Shown: one piece after another, positions 42,360 to 50,260 of the stretch
Position numbering within the stretch: position 1 is the first letter of the stretch
Layout of the letters: each line of letters begins with the position of its first letter
Source of the DNA: Bryobacterales bacterium
GTDB lineage: Bacteria; Acidobacteriota; Terriglobia; Bryobacterales; Bryobacteraceae
DNA length: 64,000 bases
Reading direction: 5' to 3'
Assembly: GCA_020847045.1 (NCBI GenBank)
Contig: JADLCT010000075.1
Span: 60,791-124,790 of the forward strand
Program-made: the position numbers and the translations under genes
The notes under the pieces: generated by a model
What the model was told of the DNA's origin: nothing
What the model saw: only the letters and a program-made list of their open reading frames with translations
The model's database searches: none

Positions 42360-45095
42360 ATGAGGTCCATCGCTCTTTTTGTTTCCATCCTTTGCAGTGT
42401 TGTGATCGTGCCGGCGGCTGAATGGTCGCTCACCACCGGACAAGCTGCGCGAATCGTCATCGGACAGCCGACGTTTACGGCGGCTACCCCGGGCGCTTCG
42501 GCGTCTCTGCTGGGCGCCGTGAGCGGACTGGCCTACGCCAACAACACGCTCTTTGTCGTCGATTCCAACCGTCTCGGCGCGTTTCCGGTGAACCACCGCG
42601 TGCTGATGTTCAACAACCTCGCCTCGCAGATTCCCTCGCCCGAGGCCGAACTCGAAGTGAACTTCAACCGCTGCCAGATCTGCGTCGGCTCGGCCAACCT
42701 CGTGCTCGGGCAGCCTGACTTTGAAAAGGCCGAGTTGAAGGCCGCTTCGGCCACCACGCTGCGCACGCCCGGCGCCATTGCCACCGACGGCGCCACGCTC
42801 GCCGTGGCCGACTCGGACAACAACCGCGTTCTCATCTGGCGCTCACTGCCCACCTCCAATCAGCAGCCCGCCGATGTGGTTGTCGGCCAGCCCGATTTCA
42901 CCCGCACCGTGCCCAATGACGGCGGCGGCTTCAGCCCGAACAACCGTTCGCTGAAAGGTCCCCAAGGCGTCTGGATTCAGGATGGCCGCCTGTATGTCGC
43001 CGATGCCGGCAACAATCGCATCCTCATCTGGAATTCGATTCCCACCTCGAACTACAAGCCGGCTGACCTGGTGCTGGGTGCGCCCGATTTCAACACCTTC
43101 GTCCAACCCGATCTCACCAAGGCGACCATCGACGCCCAGGCCAACACGCTGCTCACGCCGGTGGCCGTATCGAGCGATGGCGTCCACCTGTTCGTCACCG
43201 ACCTCGGACACAACCGCGTCCTCATCTGGAACACGCTGCCCTCCCGGAATCAGCAGCCCGCCGATGTCGTCATTGGCCAGAAGAGCATGACGACGGCCGT
43301 CGCCAACTACGTCACCGAGCTGTGCGCGCCGCTCAGCACCGACGCGGACGGCAAGTCCACCTATCCGGCCATGTGTTCCCGGACCATGGATTTCCCCCGC
43401 TTCGCCCTCTCCGACGGCACCCGCCTGTTTATCGCCGACGGCGGCAACGACCGCATCCTGGTGTACAACACCATCCCCACTGAAAATGGAGCGGCCGCCG
43501 ACGCCATCCTCGGCCAGATTCGCGACACGATGAATACGGTGTCGGATTCGGCCGACCACGAAGGCATCGCCTCCTCAGGCGTCATCCGCACGCCGCTGTC
43601 GCTCGCCTGGGACGGCCGCAACCTCTACGCGAGCGATCCCTTCAACCGCCGCGTGATGGTGTTCACCATGGCCGAGCGCCGCGTGCCGAACACGGGCGTC
43701 CGCAATTCGGCCAGCCGTGAGGTATTCGCCGTGGGCAGCGTCACCTTCGCCGGCCAGGTGAAAAAGGATGACGAGGTGGAGGTCAAGATCAATGACCGCT
43801 CCTACAAGTGGAAGGCCACCGAGGACACCAAGTTCGCCAACCTGATCGACGGCCTCGTCACGGCGATCAATGGCGCCAACAACGGCGCCGGCGATCCCGA
43901 TGTCTTCGCCACGCCCAACCAGACCCTGTTCGCCATTATCTTCACGGCCCGTGTTGCGGGCGAACCAGGCAATGGCGTTGGGCTCACCGTAACCCAGACG
44001 GCCGGCACCACCATTTCCGCCACCACCTCCGGCGCCACGCTCACCGGCGGCATGGATGCGGCCAAAATCGCTCCCGGCACCGTTGTCTCCATACTCGGTA
44101 CGGACCTGGCCGAAGGAACCGCCACGGCGCCCGAAAGCGCCGAACAGCTACCGCGTGAGCTGGCCGGCGTCCAGGTGTACTTCGACGGCATCCGCGCTCC
44201 GCTCTACATGGTGTCGCCCGGCGAAATTCGCGCCCAGATGCCATGGGAGGTCCGCGGCTCGCAAAGCGCCAACGCCGTCGTGCGCACCGTCCGCCGCGAT
44301 GGCGTCACCGTCTCGGTCACCAGCGCCATCTCCGTGCCCGTGGTGCCGCAGAACCCTGGCATTTACGCCGAAGAGGGCGTTGTGGACCCGCGTCCCGGCA
44401 TCGTGCTGCACGGCAGTTCCTACGCCACCGGCACCATCTCTGTGGATGGCTCGGTCCGCGCCAACGATGTGGCCACCATCACGGTGGAAGATCGCAAGTA
44501 CGCCTACACGGTTGTCGCGGGCGACACGCTGGCTTCGATCCGCGACCATCTGATCGAGCTGATCAATCAGGATCCCAAGGTGGAGGCCTTCCCGGCCGCC
44601 GCCTTCACGCGGATCCGGCTCCGCGCCCGCGTCGCAGGCCCGCTGTATAACGGCCTGGCCATCGGCGGCTCCTCTCGCGATGGCGATGAGGTGATCATCA
44701 CCGCCACCAACTCCCAACTCTGCTGCGCCAACACGGCCGGTTCCCGCGTCACGGTGGATAACCCCGCCGTGCCGGGTGAAACTATCCATGTGCTCGCCAC
44801 GGGCCTGGGCAACGTGAAGCCGGAAGAGGCTTTGTACCAGCAGGTCACCGGCATCGTGTACACGGGTGATCCGCTGAACGATCCGCAGGAGTTTGTCAGT
44901 TCGCTGGCGGGTGGGAAAACGGCCAACGTGCTCTCGGCCGGACTGCTGCCCGGCGCGGTCGGGCTCTATCAGGTGGTGCTGGAGTTAAACTCCGATCTGC
45001 CCACCAACCCGCAGACACAGATGACCATCGCGCAGGACATCTACGTCAGCAATATCGTCACCTTCCCTGTGTTCAATCCGAACGCGGGCAACTAG
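42360..45095 (+). CDS. Secreted NHL-repeat protein with interrupted TIGR03437 C-terminal domain
   Basis: 911 residues. Signal peptide (MRSIALFVSILCSVVIVPAA), then NHL-type propeller repeats carrying the recurring motif DxxNNRVLIWxxLP and VVGQPDF (for example ATDGATLAVADSDNNRVLIW; DAGNNRILIWNSIPTSN; VTDLGHNRVLIWNTLPSRN). From about residue 455 there is a module (GSVTFAGQVKKDDEVEVKIN) whose pattern recurs at about residue 690 (GTISVDGSVRANDVATITVE). Between and after these is the TIGR03437-type domain (IAPGTVVSILGTDLAEGT; YMVSPGEIRAQMPWEVRG; VPGETIHVLATGLGNV; GAVGLYQVVLELNSDLPT). Probably a surface-exposed adhesion or binding protein. Confidence 0.85.
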   Translation: MRSIALFVSILCSVVIVPAAEWSLTTGQAARIVIGQPTFTAATPGASASLLGAVSGLAYANNTLFVVDSNRLGAFPVNHRVLMFNNLASQIPSPEAELEVNFNRCQICVGSANLVLGQPDFEKAELKAASATTLRTPGAIATDGATLAVADSDNNRVLIWRSLPTSNQQPADVVVGQPDFTRTVPNDGGGFSPNNRSLKGPQGVWIQDGRLYVADAGNNRILIWNSIPTSNYKPADLVLGAPDFNTFVQPDLTKATIDAQANTLLTPVAVSSDGVHLFVTDLGHNRVLIWNTLPSRNQQPADVVIGQKSMTTAVANYVTELCAPLSTDADGKSTYPAMCSRTMDFPRFALSDGTRLFIADGGNDRILVYNTIPTENGAAADAILGQIRDTMNTVSDSADHEGIASSGVIRTPLSLAWDGRNLYASDPFNRRVMVFTMAERRVPNTGVRNSASREVFAVGSVTFAGQVKKDDEVEVKINDRSYKWKATEDTKFANLIDGLVTAINGANNGAGDPDVFATPNQTLFAIIFTARVAGEPGNGVGLTVTQTAGTTISATTSGATLTGGMDAAKIAPGTVVSILGTDLAEGTATAPESAEQLPRELAGVQVYFDGIRAPLYMVSPGEIRAQMPWEVRGSQSANAVVRTVRRDGVTVSVTSAISVPVVPQNPGIYAEEGVVDPRPGIVLHGSSYATGTISVDGSVRANDVATITVEDRKYAYTVVAGDTLASIRDHLIELINQDPKVEAFPAAAFTRIRLRARVAGPLYNGLAIGGSSRDGDEVIITATNSQLCCANTAGSRVTVDNPAVPGETIHVLATGLGNVKPEEALYQQVTGIVYTGDPLNDPQEFVSSLAGGKTANVLSAGLLPGAVGLYQVVLELNSDLPTNPQTQMTIAQDIYVSNIVTFPVFNPNAGN

Positions 45096-45414
45096 TCCGT
45101 TCCGAAGCCGCCAGCAGATAGAGCGCCGGGGCGCTCAGCAGCCGCCTGGCCACTGCGCGCATCGGCTCGGAGCCCATGCGCAGCCGCCGCCCGCCTTCGA
45201 CGCCGTCCACGGTGACGCCCGAGGCCCCGTGCGACACCCGGTAGGCCCGCCGCGCGCACCTCTCGACCGCCAGACGCTCCAACGGCCAGTCACTGTCCGC
45301 CATCATGGTCAGCCCGCCGTCGCCGCCGATCAGCAGCGTATAGTCCGTTCCACCGGCGGCGCTCTCTGCCGTTCCCAGTATGCTTCCAGCGTCGCTCAGA
45401 AAGGTATCGGCCAC
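45073..45414 (-). CDS. Small acidobacterial-type protein of unknown function
   Basis: 113 residues. VADTFLSDAGSILGTAESAA is followed by DYTLLIGGDGGLTMMADSDW and PLERLAVERCARRAYRVSHG, a pattern I recall from short proteins repeated in Solibacteres genomes; this is recollection, not a search. GTG 45414 is a provisional start: the GGGGAG before it is only one base away. Its stop overlaps the end of the NHL gene by 23 bases. No membrane segment or catalytic motif was seen. Confidence 0.5.
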   Translation of the reverse strand: MADTFLSDAGSILGTAESAAGGTDYTLLIGGDGGLTMMADSDWPLERLAVERCARRAYRVSHGASGVTVDGVEGGRRLRMGSEPMRAVARRLLSAPALYLLAASERTSCPRSD

Positions 45415-45464
45415 ACTCCCCTTTTCGGCACGATCCCGCCGCCGATGAGCGAAACTGGTAGGCG

Positions 45465-47003
45465 ATGCGGCTCCCGCTTCTGTCCCTCTGCCTCGCCGCC
45501 GCCTCTGCCGCTCAACCGCCGCCCGCCGAGCCTGGCGCCGCGCAGCCCTCACGCCTGGAACTCCGCGTCGAAGAGCTTATGAAGCAGCACCCGGCCGTCG
45601 CCCAGGGCGCATGGGGCGCTCTCGCCATCGACCTCGCCACCGGCCAGGTGCTGTTCCAGCACAACTCCACCCACACCTTCGTCCCCGCCTCGAACAATAA
45701 GCTCTATTCGACCGCCCTCGCCCTGAACCGCCTGGGACCTGAATACCGGTTCACCACGCGGTTGCTGGCCGCCGAGCCCCCCGGCGCCAATGGGACGCTG
45801 CCCGGCGGGCTCATCCTGGAAGGCTCAGGCGATCCCTCGCTCTCCGGCCGGGCATGGCCTTACCGCCGCAACGCGCCCGCGGGCCCGCCCCTGTCCGCGC
45901 TGGATGAACTGGCCGCCCAAATCCAGGCGCGCGGCATCCGCCGCATCCGCGGCCCCATCACTGGCGATGACCGCGCCTATCTTTACGAGCCCATCCCTCC
46001 CGGCTGGGCCGCCGATGACACCCTGTACGACTATGGCGCCCCGGTGAGCGCGCTCGTCCTGCACGACAACTATCTCACCGTGCGCCTCGACCCGGCCCGC
46101 CCCGGCGAACTGGCCCACCTGTCCGTCACTCCCGAGACCGGCTATGTTCAGTTCACCAACCGCGTGCTGACCACCGCCAGTGGCCCTTCCCGCATCTCGG
46201 AACTTCGCTCCAGTGACGGCCGTTCGCTCGAACTCACCGGCACGGTAGCCCTCAACTCGCCCGTCTCGCTCGACCTGGCCATCACCGATCCGGCCCGCTA
46301 CGCCGCCCATGCCCTGCGCGATCTCCTCTTGCGGCGCGGCATCGCCGTCGAAGGCGGCATCGAGGTACGCCACCGCTATTCCGTGACCGAAGCGCCCGCC
46401 GCGCCGGCCGCCGTCGAACTCGCGCGCCGCGACTCACCGCCGCTTTCCCAACTCATCCAGGCCACCAATAAGCTCAGCCAGAACCTGTACGCCGAGCTTC
46501 TGCTGAGGGAAACTGCGCGCGCAGCGGGGGTCTACGGCGCCCGCCGCGCCGCGTTGGGACAACTCTCCGCATGGCTCCGCTCGCTGGGCGCTCCGGCCGC
46601 CGGCTTCAGCTTTTCCGACGGCTCGGGGCTGTCGCGGCTTGCTCTGGTTTCGCCCGAAACCACCATGCGCGTGCTGCGCGCCCTGTACGAGGGTCCGCAC
46701 CGCGAGGTCTGGCTCGACTCGCTTCCCATCGGCGGTGAGGATGGCACGCTGGCCTCCCGGTTCAAGTCGTGGACCGGGGGCCGTGTTCGCGCCAAGACCG
46801 GCACGCTTACCCACGTCACCGCGCTCTCGGGCTACCTTGACTTTCCCAACGGCCCCAATCCCGGCGCGGCCCCCATCGCCTTTTCCATCATGGTGAACAA
46901 CGCCAATAGCTCCGCCGCGGGCAGCCGCGCCTTCATTGACGGTCTGATTCAGGCGCTCGCCGGGCTGCCCCAGCCAGCCCAGGCCTCCCCGCCTTCCCCC
47001 TGA
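45465..47003 (+). CDS. dacB: D-alanyl-D-alanine carboxypeptidase/endopeptidase, PBP4 type (peptidase S13)
   Basis: Periplasmic cell-wall hydrolase of 512 residues that trims pentapeptide side chains and cross-links. Signal peptide MRLPLLSLCLAAASAA, then the serine-lysine motif VPASNNKLYSTALAL (Ser76, Lys79), SxN motif in NKLSQNLYAELLLRE (about residue 336) and the KTG motif in RVRAKTGTLTHVTALSGYL (about residue 443). The long insertion between SxxK and SxN is typical for PBP4 rather than PBP5. ATG 45465 is used; there is no clear ribosome-binding site. Confidence 0.93.
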   Translation: MRLPLLSLCLAAASAAQPPPAEPGAAQPSRLELRVEELMKQHPAVAQGAWGALAIDLATGQVLFQHNSTHTFVPASNNKLYSTALALNRLGPEYRFTTRLLAAEPPGANGTLPGGLILEGSGDPSLSGRAWPYRRNAPAGPPLSALDELAAQIQARGIRRIRGPITGDDRAYLYEPIPPGWAADDTLYDYGAPVSALVLHDNYLTVRLDPARPGELAHLSVTPETGYVQFTNRVLTTASGPSRISELRSSDGRSLELTGTVALNSPVSLDLAITDPARYAAHALRDLLLRRGIAVEGGIEVRHRYSVTEAPAAPAAVELARRDSPPLSQLIQATNKLSQNLYAELLLRETARAAGVYGARRAALGQLSAWLRSLGAPAAGFSFSDGSGLSRLALVSPETTMRVLRALYEGPHREVWLDSLPIGGEDGTLASRFKSWTGGRVRAKTGTLTHVTALSGYLDFPNGPNPGAAPIAFSIMVNNANSSAAGSRAFIDGLIQALAGLPQPAQASPPSP

Positions 47004-47039
47004 ACCCGCGCACCCGATACAATACAGGTGGAGACTGGA

Positions 47040-47258
47040 ATGCCCATTTTTGAATATCAATGCGATGACTGCGGAACCAAGTTCGAGAAGCTCGTCCGCA
47101 ACGGCGCCACGGTCGCTTGCCCCCAGTGTGGCCAGGACCATTTGACACAGCAGCTTTCCACCTTCGCCGCCAGAGCCGAAACGGCTGCTCCCGCCCCGCC
47201 AATGGGTGGCTGCGGCGGAGGCATGTGCGGCAACCCGGACTTCTGCCACCGCAACTAG
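47040..47258 (+). CDS. FmdB-type small zinc-ribbon protein
   Basis: 72 residues. MPIFEYQCDDCGTKFEKLVR and ACPQCGQDHLTQQLS form two CxxC knuckles of the FmdB/regulatory-protein zinc ribbon; CGGGMCGNPDFCHRN is the usual Cys/Gly-rich tail. The fold is clear, but function is not established for the family. ATG 47040 has GGAG eight bases upstream, and TACAAT at 47018 may be its -10. Its stop overlaps the convergent gene by four bases. Confidence 0.88.
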   Translation: MPIFEYQCDDCGTKFEKLVRNGATVACPQCGQDHLTQQLSTFAARAETAAPAPPMGGCGGGMCGNPDFCHRN

Positions 47259-47539
47259 CTCTTCGGCCCGGCTTCCTCTTCGGGGCGTGGTTGTGGTTCC
47301 ACGCCTTGAGCCCGCAACGCGCCGGCCGCGTGTTCGTGGTCGGCGGGGCGCACGTAGAAGAACGCTCCCGCACGCAGGGAGCGGAAGATCAGTCCTCCCA
47401 GGTAGTAATCCACCTCGATCGCATAGTCGACGCCCGCCGCATCCAGCGCGGCTTCGAGCTGCTGCGAAGTCTTCAGTTTTTTTCCGATGTAAAGGAGATC
47501 CAGCTCTTCGTCGCCGAAGAACTCCGGAGGTTGACGCAC
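47255..47539 (-). CDS. Small hypothetical protein
   Basis: 94 residues with a beta-alpha-beta-like pattern (DEELDLLYIGKKLKTSQQLE; GVDYAIEVDYYLGGLIF; GAFFYVRPADHEHAAGALRA) reminiscent of DUF2007-type small proteins; I cannot confirm the family. Start GTG 47539 follows TACACT/CACTAT by 8/6 bases and has no Shine-Dalgarno. Confidence 0.55.
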   Translation of the reverse strand: MRQPPEFFGDEELDLLYIGKKLKTSQQLEAALDAAGVDYAIEVDYYLGGLIFRSLRAGAFFYVRPADHEHAAGALRAQGVEPQPRPEEEAGPKS

Positions 47540-47587
47540 TAGAGAATAGTGTAGCCGTTCGTTCGGCCGCGCTTCAGCCGTCGAGGC

Positions 47588-48550
47588 CTAATAGAGCACC
47601 AGGGGCGGAACAATCAGGCCGAAGTTCAGAAAGCCGCCCAGCAGGCTGTCCCGTTCCGTGATGGACACCCAGTCCAGCGCGGCCCGCTCTCCGTCCTCGG
47701 AGAAGAAGCCCACGCCGCCACGCTTCAGCCGGCGGTCGTTCCAGGCATCCACAAGCTGGCCATTCACCAGCGTCGTGAACTTGTCGCCGTAGACGGTCAC
47801 CTGCACATCGTAGGACTTGGCGGTCTGTATGTTGATGGGAATGGGAAGCTGCACTTTGTTGACCGTGTGGCCTCCATCCATCACCCAGCGGGCGATTTCA
47901 GCTCGCAAACTGTCCTTATTGCGAGAGACGATGAGCTTCGTTCCGTAGTAGTTCCCGTCGTCCTGCGCCCGGAATGCCCAGCCCACGGCTTTGTTCTCAA
48001 TCCGGGTCTGAAACTTCATCTGGTAGTCGGACAGCGTCAACGTCGGCTTCCACAGCTTCAGTCCCGCCGGGTAGATCGCCCCCGCCTTCACCACCCAGTC
48101 ATTGGCCGAAGATGCGCCCGCGTCCAGAGAAGGATTGGCGCTCTGCCAGTCCCGCAGGTCCATCTGAAACTCTTCCCGCAGCCGGATGGAGCCTTTGAAC
48201 GGCAACGCGCGCGTCAGCCGGTCGCCCAAACCCGCCGTCGGGGGCAGATAGCTGATCGGCGACTTCCCCATGGTTTGATCCGCATGCGGCAGCAGCAGCG
48301 TCAGAGCCAGGGTGATCACCACCAACAGCACGCCCGAACCCACGCCAAAGCTGGCCTGCGACTTCTTCTCTCCCGCCTCGATCTCAGTGGACGCCACCAC
48401 CCAGCCATCTTCGTAATCCACTGAACTGCCACGCGACATCCGCGCCGAATACAAGCGTTTGGCGCGTAAACGGTGGTCGTCCGTGCAGAACTGGCGGTCC
48501 TGGAAGCTACGGAGAAGGCCGATTCGCTTCCCACAGTGCAAACAACGCAT
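47588..48550 (-). CDS. Zinc-finger membrane protein with LamG/DUF1080-like lectin domain, function unknown
   Basis: 320 residues. A short N-terminal zinc-finger-like element (MRCLHCGKRIGLLRSFQDRQ with FCTDDHR) is followed by a cytosolic linker, one central helix (GSGVLLVVITLALTLLLPHA, about residues 71-90) and a beta-sandwich-like periplasmic domain (DYQMKFQTRIENKAVGWAF; GGVGFFSEDGERAALDWV) like the concanavalin-type 3-keto-disaccharide hydrolase or LamG folds. A final hydrophobic stretch ends the protein. It could tie a cytosolic zinc knuckle to carbohydrate binding outside; no function is known to me. Confidence 0.6.
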   Translation of the reverse strand: MRCLHCGKRIGLLRSFQDRQFCTDDHRLRAKRLYSARMSRGSSVDYEDGWVVASTEIEAGEKKSQASFGVGSGVLLVVITLALTLLLPHADQTMGKSPISYLPPTAGLGDRLTRALPFKGSIRLREEFQMDLRDWQSANPSLDAGASSANDWVVKAGAIYPAGLKLWKPTLTLSDYQMKFQTRIENKAVGWAFRAQDDGNYYGTKLIVSRNKDSLRAEIARWVMDGGHTVNKVQLPIPINIQTAKSYDVQVTVYGDKFTTLVNGQLVDAWNDRRLKRGGVGFFSEDGERAALDWVSITERDSLLGGFLNFGLIVPPLVLY

Positions 48551-48642
48551 CGCCGTCTCCTTTCTCCCGTTCTCTCGAAAACCCGGTTTTCTTGCCCAGC
48601 ATGGCCGCCCAGTACGTTCCGGCTCTGCCTGCCTACAGCCAC

Positions 48643-48651
48643 ATAGTATCA
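48643..48651 (-). promoter_or_regulatory. Extended -10 element for the zinc-finger membrane protein gene
   Basis: On the minus strand TGATACTAT reads TG-A-TACTAT, an extended -10. The predicted start site near 48636 leaves a leader of about 86 bases before ATG 48550. No clear -35 element was found. Confidence 0.4.
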
Positions 48652-48889
48652 GCGAACTCTTGTAATGCCATCGATGTAGGTAGTCTCCAGGGCATTTATA
48701 AGGTGATTCCTACGATTTTCAGGTGTTTCACTTGGTAAGGTCCGCCGGCTACTCCAACCGCCTAAGGCCGGCCTCCCCTCTCCATCATCAGGTCGCCGCC
48801 CACCTTACCCATCGGTCACACCCGCCTCCGGCTGCAGAGCAAACAATTGCAAAACTCACGCCCCAACTCTGTCCCTACCCCCGCCAGCC

Positions 48890-48898
48890 TGCTAAAAT
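48890..48898 (+). promoter_or_regulatory. Extended -10 element for the DinB-like gene
   Basis: TGCTAAAAT (TG-C-TAAAAT, five of six in the hexamer). The start site would be near 48905, leaving about 17 bases of leader that holds GGAG before ATG 48922. This supports the shorter start over the in-frame ATG at 48847. Confidence 0.45.
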
Positions 48899-48921
48899 GG
48901 TTGTTTTCCAGGAGTTATCCC

Positions 48922-49524
48922 ATGGCATTGCCCGCGCGCGCCGAGGGGCGCACAGTCAACCCCGAAATTGAACGCCTGCTGTACCAGATCGACGTCATCC
49001 TTGAGGACGCCGGCGGCATCGTCGACAAAATCAGCAACGAACAGTTCAACTGGTCCCCCGCCCCCGGCAAATGGTCCATCGCGGCGGCGCTCGATCATCT
49101 CAACGTTTCCAACAGCCTCATGCTGGCCACCTGTTCGGCGGCCATCAATAAAGCGCGAGCGGACGGCCGGCTCTCCGCTGGCCCGTACACCTACGGCTTC
49201 CTGTCCCGCTGGTTCTACCGCGCCATTCAGCCACCGGTTCGCAACCGCTACTCCGCGCCCCGGAATATGCAGCCGCGGATTACCGCCTCGACCCCGGCCA
49301 CCCTGAATCAGGTCCTGGGAGAGTTCCAGTCCACGCACGAGCGCTTCAAGCAGGTGCTCCTGTCGGCCGACGGGATCGATCTGGCGGCCGTCAAGGTTCA
49401 ATCCCCGGCCTCCAGTTTCTTCAAGTACGAGCTCGGCATGGCCTTCTGGATCATGTGTGGCCATGACCGGCGGCATCTGTGGCAGGCCCGCAACGTGCGC
49501 AACCACGCGGAGTTTCCCGCTTAA
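48922..49524 (+). CDS. DinB superfamily protein
   Basis: 200 residues, four-helix DinB_2 fold that often binds a metal through three histidines. EIERLLYQIDVILEDAGGIV is helix 1, WSIAAALDHLNVSNSLMLAT holds the first His (in DHL), and MCGHDRRHLWQARNV supplies two more His (GHDRRH), the usual metal triad. Start ATG 48922 has GGAG before it. Members include thiol transferases and enzymes of unknown activity; the substrate is not predictable. Confidence 0.83.
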   Translation: MALPARAEGRTVNPEIERLLYQIDVILEDAGGIVDKISNEQFNWSPAPGKWSIAAALDHLNVSNSLMLATCSAAINKARADGRLSAGPYTYGFLSRWFYRAIQPPVRNRYSAPRNMQPRITASTPATLNQVLGEFQSTHERFKQVLLSADGIDLAAVKVQSPASSFFKYELGMAFWIMCGHDRRHLWQARNVRNHAEFPA

Positions 49525-49529
49525 CGTCA

Positions 49530-49548
49530 CCGGTGATACGATCACCGG
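49530..49548. repeat. Perfect 8-bp palindrome overlapping a predicted promoter and start
   Basis: CCGGTGAT-ACG-ATCACCGG, 19 bases, in the 25-base gap between the DinB stop and ATG 49550. The right half overlaps TGATACGAT (extended -10-like) that ends 7 bases before the ATG. It could be an operator for the downstream gene, or a hairpin acting as a weak terminator for DinB, though no T-run follows. Confidence 0.5.
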
Positions 49549-49549
49549 G

Positions 49550-50224
49550 ATGATTCGAACTTTTACACTTGCCCTCACGCTGCTGGCGCCCGTCTTGGCC
49601 GCCCCGCCGGAAGGCCTTTATCTGCGCACGGTTTTCGCTAACGGAAGTCTGCAAAACCATGTCTTTCTGTTTCGCGGCGGCCAGGTTGCCCGCAACCCGC
49701 AGGGCGATCTCGAACGTTTCAACTTCACCGCCTGGAAAGCCGCCCATCCAGCTCTCTACGGCTCGTATACGTGGAACGGGGCCGAGTTGCGGATCAGTTG
49801 GGGCGACGGCCTGAACGTGGATGGCGCCGTCAAACTCGACAAGAGCGGCAAGGGCTTCTCCTATCGCAGCGACGGCTATGCGCCCTTGCTTCCTCTGGCC
49901 CCCGGCGCGGTGCTGAAAGGCCGCTTCACGGGAGGCGCCGGTGGCGGCGGAGCCATGTCCGCCTTCGACTATACCTTCGACGGCGCGGGCGGCTTCACGA
50001 CGAACAGCGCCGCCTCAGTTTCCACCACCTCCTCCCGCTCCACCGCCAGCGCGGCGGCCAGCCGCGCGGCCTCCGGCAGATACTCCGTCAAAGGCAACAT
50101 CCTCACGCTGACCTTCCCCGGCGGCCGGACCGAACTCTGGCCTGTTTACTACGCGCCCACCAGCGCCGGGCCGAACCAGCCGGACCTTCTGGTGGCCAAC
50201 GGGCTGGTGCTCACCAAAATGTAG
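49550..50224 (+). CDS. Secreted protein of unknown function
   Basis: 224 residues with signal peptide MIRTFTLALTLLAPVLA. The mature protein is beta-rich (PEGLYLRTVFANGSLQNHVF; WGDGLNVDGAVKLDKSGKGF) with a Gly-rich turn (GGAGGGGAMSAFDY) and a Ser/Thr/Ala-rich stretch (SVSTTSSRSTASAAASRAAS), and ends GRYSVKGNILTLTFPGGRTE. I recognise no family; the final segment is reminiscent of lipocalin-like or META-type domains. A leaderless-like promoter precedes it (see the palindrome at 49530). Confidence 0.65.
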   Translation: MIRTFTLALTLLAPVLAAPPEGLYLRTVFANGSLQNHVFLFRGGQVARNPQGDLERFNFTAWKAAHPALYGSYTWNGAELRISWGDGLNVDGAVKLDKSGKGFSYRSDGYAPLLPLAPGAVLKGRFTGGAGGGGAMSAFDYTFDGAGGFTTNSAASVSTTSSRSTASAAASRAASGRYSVKGNILTLTFPGGRTELWPVYYAPTSAGPNQPDLLVANGLVLTKM

Positions 50225-50260
50225 GGTGGCCGCCACGATACACTATCCACAGGTATCACC

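Larger units (their letters stand above)
48551..48921. other. Long intergenic region with two divergent promoter candidates
   Basis: 371 bases without a supported gene. It contains TGATACTAT (48651-48643, minus) about 93 bases before the zinc-finger gene, and TGCTAAAAT (48890-48898, plus) ahead of the DinB gene. The stretch 48650-48740 is visibly AT-richer than its surroundings. No tRNA, hairpin plus T-run or repeat was recognised in it. Confidence 0.5.

Noticed and set aside
48551..48921. tRNA or small RNA in the long intergenic region
   Set aside because: No cloverleaf-compatible arms and no hairpin followed by a T-run were found by eye.
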